DNA of 50,932 nt from Williamsia sp. (GTDB lineage Bacteria > Actinomycetota > Actinomycetes > Mycobacteriales > Mycobacteriaceae): contig NZ_JAEMTF010000026.1 of assembly GCF_016462415.1 (NCBI RefSeq), forward strand, positions 1-50,932. The letters run 5' to 3'. A program made the position numbers and the translations under genes. How positions within the stretch are numbered: position 1 is the first letter of the stretch; the number at the start of each line of letters is the position of its first letter. Shown in pieces: positions 48,453 to 50,932 of the stretch. Under the pieces are notes generated by a model. The model was not told the origin of the DNA and ran no database searches. It saw nothing but the letters and a program-made list of their open reading frames with translations.

Positions 48453-50932
48453 GTGACATCCGAACCCCGTGAGTCAGCTGATCTACCGACCCCCACCTTC
48501 GTGGGCGTTCCGACATCGCAGCGCGAAGACATCGTGTCCGCCGAAGTCGCGCCCACACCGTCGGCCATGCGGCGTGCGCTGCGCCGCGTTCGTGACGGCG
48601 CGACGATCAACGTCGACGAGGCGACCGTGCTGCTCGCCGCCCGTGGTGACGACCTCGCCGACCTGTCGGCGTCGGCGGGACGTATCCGGGACGCGGGGCT
48701 GACCGCGCAGGGACGCGATCACCAGGTCACCTACTCCCGCAAGGTGTTCATCCCGCTGACCCGACTGTGTCGCGACAAGTGCCACTACTGCACCTTCGTG
48801 ACCGTGCCCGGCAAGCTGGCCCGCGAGGGAAACGGCGCCTTCCTGGAGATGGACGAGGTTCTCGACATCGCGCGCCGCGGCGCCGAGCTGGGGTGCAAGG
48901 AAGCGCTGTTCACCCTCGGTGACCGACCCGAGGACCGGTGGCCCGAGGCCGCCCAGTGGCTCGACGAGCGTGGGTACGACTCGACGCTGGACTACGTGCG
49001 CGCGGCGTCGATCCGGGTCCTCGAGGAGACCGGTCTGCTGCCGCACCTCAACCCCGGTGTGATGTCGTGGGAGGAGATCTCGCGTCTGAAGCCGGTGGCC
49101 CCGTCGATGGGCATGATGCTCGAGACCACCTCGCGGCGCCTGTTCACCGACAAGGGGGAGTGCCACCACGGCAGTCCCGACAAGGACCCCGAGGTGCGCA
49201 AGCGCGTGCTGGTCGACGCGGGCCGGCTGTCGGTGCCGTTCACCACCGGGATCCTCGTGGGGATCGGTGAGACACGGCGCGAGCGCGCGGAGTCGATCCT
49301 CGAGATCCGTTCGACGCACAAGGCTTTCGGTCACATCCAAGAGGTGATCATCCAGAACTTCCGCGCGAAGTCGGACACGGCGATGCGGTCGGTGCCCGAC
49401 GCCGACATCGACGAGTTCATCGCCGCGGTCGCCGTCGCTCGGGTCCTGCTCGGTCCGTCGATGCGGATCCAGGCGCCGCCGAACCTGGTCTCGGCCGACG
49501 AGTGCGCCGCGCTGATCGGCGCGGGCGTCGACGACTGGGGTGGCGTCTCGCCGCTGACCCCGGATCACGTCAACCCGGAGCGTCCGTGGCCCAACCTGGA
49601 CACCCTCGCCCAGATCACCGCCGACACCGGTTACACGCTGACCGAACGTGTTGCGGCGCAACCGCAGTACGTCCTGGCCGGGCAGCCCTGGATCGACCCT
49701 CGCATCACCGGGCACGTGCGCGCGCTGTCGGACCCGGTGACCGGTCTGGCCGCCGACGTCATCCCGGTGGGTCTGCCGTGGCAGGAACCCGACGAGGACT
49801 GGCAGTCGACCGGACGCGTCGATCTGCACACCGCCATCGACTCCGAGGGCCGCAACACCGAGACCCGCAGTGACCTCGGCAGTGCGTTCGGCGACTGGGA
49901 CACCGTGCGCGAGCAGGTGCTGGCCCTCTCGGCCGACGCCGCGGCGGCGCCCGCCCGCCTCGACGCCGACGTGCTGACCGCACTGCGCAACGCCGAGAAG
50001 GACCCGGCCGCCTGCAGCGACGCCGACTACCTCGCGCTCGCGACCGCCGACGGTGACGGGCTCGAGGCGCTGGTGGCGCTGGCGGATTCGCTGCGCAAGG
50101 AGGTCAACGGCGACGACGTCACCTACGTCGTCAACCGCAACATCAACTTCACCAACATCTGCTACACCGGGTGCCGGTTCTGTGCGTTCGCGCAGCGCAA
50201 GGGCGACGCCGATGCGTACACACTCTCGGCCGACGAGGTGGCCGACCGGGCGTGGGAGGCGCACGTCGCCGGCGCCACCGAGGTCTGCATGCAGGGCGGC
50301 ATCGACCCGGAGCTTCCCGTCACCGGCTACGCCGATCTGGTGCGGGCGGTGAAGGCCCGGGTGCCCTCCATGCACGTTCACGCGTTCTCACCGATGGAGA
50401 TCGTCAACGGTGCGTCACGGGGCGGACAGAGCGTGCGTGAGTGGCTGACCCAGCTGCGTGAGGCCGGACTCGACACCATCCCCGGCACCGCGGCGGAGAT
50501 CCTCGACGACGAGGTCCGCTGGGTGCTCACGAAGGGCAAGCTGCCCACCGCCTCCTGGATCGACGTCGTGACCACCGCGCACGAGGTCGGTCTGCGGTCG
50601 AGCTCGACGATGATGTACGGCCACGTCGACGCCCCGAAACACTGGGTCGGCCACCTCAACATCCTGCGCGGGATCCAGGACCGGACCGGCGGTTTCACCG
50701 AGTTCGTGCCGCTGCCGTTCGTGCACCAGAGCTCGCCGCTCTACCTCGCGGGCGCGTCGCGGCCGGGCCCGACCCACCGCGACAACCGCGCGGTGCACGC
50801 CCTCGCGCGCGTCATGCTGCACGGGCGTATCGACAACATCCAGACCAGCTGGGTGAAGCTCGGTACCGCCGGGACCCAGGTGATGCTGCAGGGCGGCGCC
50901 AACGACCTCGGCGGCACGCTGATGGAGGAGAC
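48453..50932 (+). CDS. fbiC: F0 synthase FbiC (7,8-didemethyl-8-hydroxy-5-deazariboflavin synthase), 3' end missing
   Basis: At least 826 residues, running off the window; about 30 residues of the family are missing. It fuses two radical SAM domains: CofG-like, with Cys 106, 110 and 113 in LCRDKCHYC, and CofH-like, with Cys 570, 574 and 577 in CYTGCRFC. Together they join tyrosine and the ribityl-diaminouracil precursor to make F0, the chromophore of coenzyme F420. The GTG at 48453 lies 6 nt after CATGAT (leaderless pattern); an in-frame ATG is at 48435. It pairs with the LLM oxidoreductase at 24658, which probably uses F420. Confidence 0.96.
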   Translation, partial: MTSEPRESADLPTPTFVGVPTSQREDIVSAEVAPTPSAMRRALRRVRDGATINVDEATVLLAARGDDLADLSASAGRIRDAGLTAQGRDHQVTYSRKVFIPLTRLCRDKCHYCTFVTVPGKLAREGNGAFLEMDEVLDIARRGAELGCKEALFTLGDRPEDRWPEAAQWLDERGYDSTLDYVRAASIRVLEETGLLPHLNPGVMSWEEISRLKPVAPSMGMMLETTSRRLFTDKGECHHGSPDKDPEVRKRVLVDAGRLSVPFTTGILVGIGETRRERAESILEIRSTHKAFGHIQEVIIQNFRAKSDTAMRSVPDADIDEFIAAVAVARVLLGPSMRIQAPPNLVSADECAALIGAGVDDWGGVSPLTPDHVNPERPWPNLDTLAQITADTGYTLTERVAAQPQYVLAGQPWIDPRITGHVRALSDPVTGLAADVIPVGLPWQEPDEDWQSTGRVDLHTAIDSEGRNTETRSDLGSAFGDWDTVREQVLALSADAAAAPARLDADVLTALRNAEKDPAACSDADYLALATADGDGLEALVALADSLRKEVNGDDVTYVVNRNINFTNICYTGCRFCAFAQRKGDADAYTLSADEVADRAWEAHVAGATEVCMQGGIDPELPVTGYADLVRAVKARVPSMHVHAFSPMEIVNGASRGGQSVREWLTQLREAGLDTIPGTAAEILDDEVRWVLTKGKLPTASWIDVVTTAHEVGLRSSSTMMYGHVDAPKHWVGHLNILRGIQDRTGGFTEFVPLPFVHQSSPLYLAGASRPGPTHRDNRAVHALARVMLHGRIDNIQTSWVKLGTAGTQVMLQGGANDLGGTLMEE

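Noticed and set aside
1-50932. tRNA, rRNA, CRISPR, transposase, integrase or attachment sites
   Set aside because: I looked on both strands for cloverleaf ends, regular repeat-spacer arrays and typical transposase or integrase motifs and saw none. A proper scan with tRNAscan-SE and CRISPR finders would be needed to exclude small ones.

Overview
The window is about 51 kb of GC-rich DNA from an actinomycete of the order Mycobacteriales, most like Gordonia or a close relative. The evidence is an antigen-85-type mycolyltransferase, two secreted DUF4185 (GH183-type) proteins, a mycothiol deacetylase (MshB), the coenzyme F420 enzyme FbiC with an F420-type LLM oxidoreductase, and the gene order mutT2 ... 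typA-lpqW-mshB-(small membrane protein)-fbiC, which resembles Mycobacterium tuberculosis Rv1160-Rv1173. The genus is inferred. I see no tRNA, rRNA, CRISPR array, insertion sequence or phage gene.

Layout. 1-4.6 kb: small membrane protein, VOC protein, alkyltransferase-like protein, AmpG-like MFS carrier and small membrane protein, then an SDR and a metallophosphoesterase on the minus strand. 4.9-5.7 kb: secreted protein with a strong terminator hairpin. 5.7-13.4 kb: the most distinctive block, an HMG-CoA-lyase-type gene divergent from a GntR regulator that leads a tight operon of CaiB-type CoA-transferase, hydantoinase/oxoprolinase subunits A and B, and an N-carbamoylsarcosine-amidase-like hydrolase. 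Two identical 10-bp boxes lie in the divergent promoter region. 13.5-16.7 kb: mycolyltransferase, NUDIX hydrolase, and a ribbon-helix-helix-like protein with a triple 8-bp repeat upstream. 16.1-19.5 kb: TetR regulator with two perfect dyads, FAD monooxygenase, cupin, and an Old Yellow Enzyme-type reductase. 19.5-28.2 kb: crotonase, RecQ-like helicase with a PRTase-like tail, ROK kinase, CspA, DUF5994, LLM oxidoreductase, DszC/acyl-CoA-dehydrogenase-like flavoprotein, WS/DGAT-like protein. 28.2-31.6 kb (minus strand): Pro-rich peptide, split transketolase pair, a decapeptide-repeat protein, and a HhH-GPD protein. 31.7-35 kb: sugar MFS carrier and two paralogous secreted proteins. 35.3-40 kb: thiamine-type ABC importer, mutT2, PASTA protein. 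40-42.8 kb: tandem DUF4185 proteins. 42.9-50.9 kb: small Cys-rich protein, typA, lpqW, mshB, a membrane protein, and fbiC, which runs off the window end.

Genes are packed with many ATGA/GTGA overlaps. Many promoters have a TAnnnT hexamer only 5-7 nt from the start codon, the arrangement of leaderless mRNAs common in mycobacteria; I used this to choose several starts. The best candidates for an undescribed system are the GntR/HyuAB/CoA-transferase/lyase operon, the RHH-like gene with its repeat array, and the 14-unit decapeptide protein.
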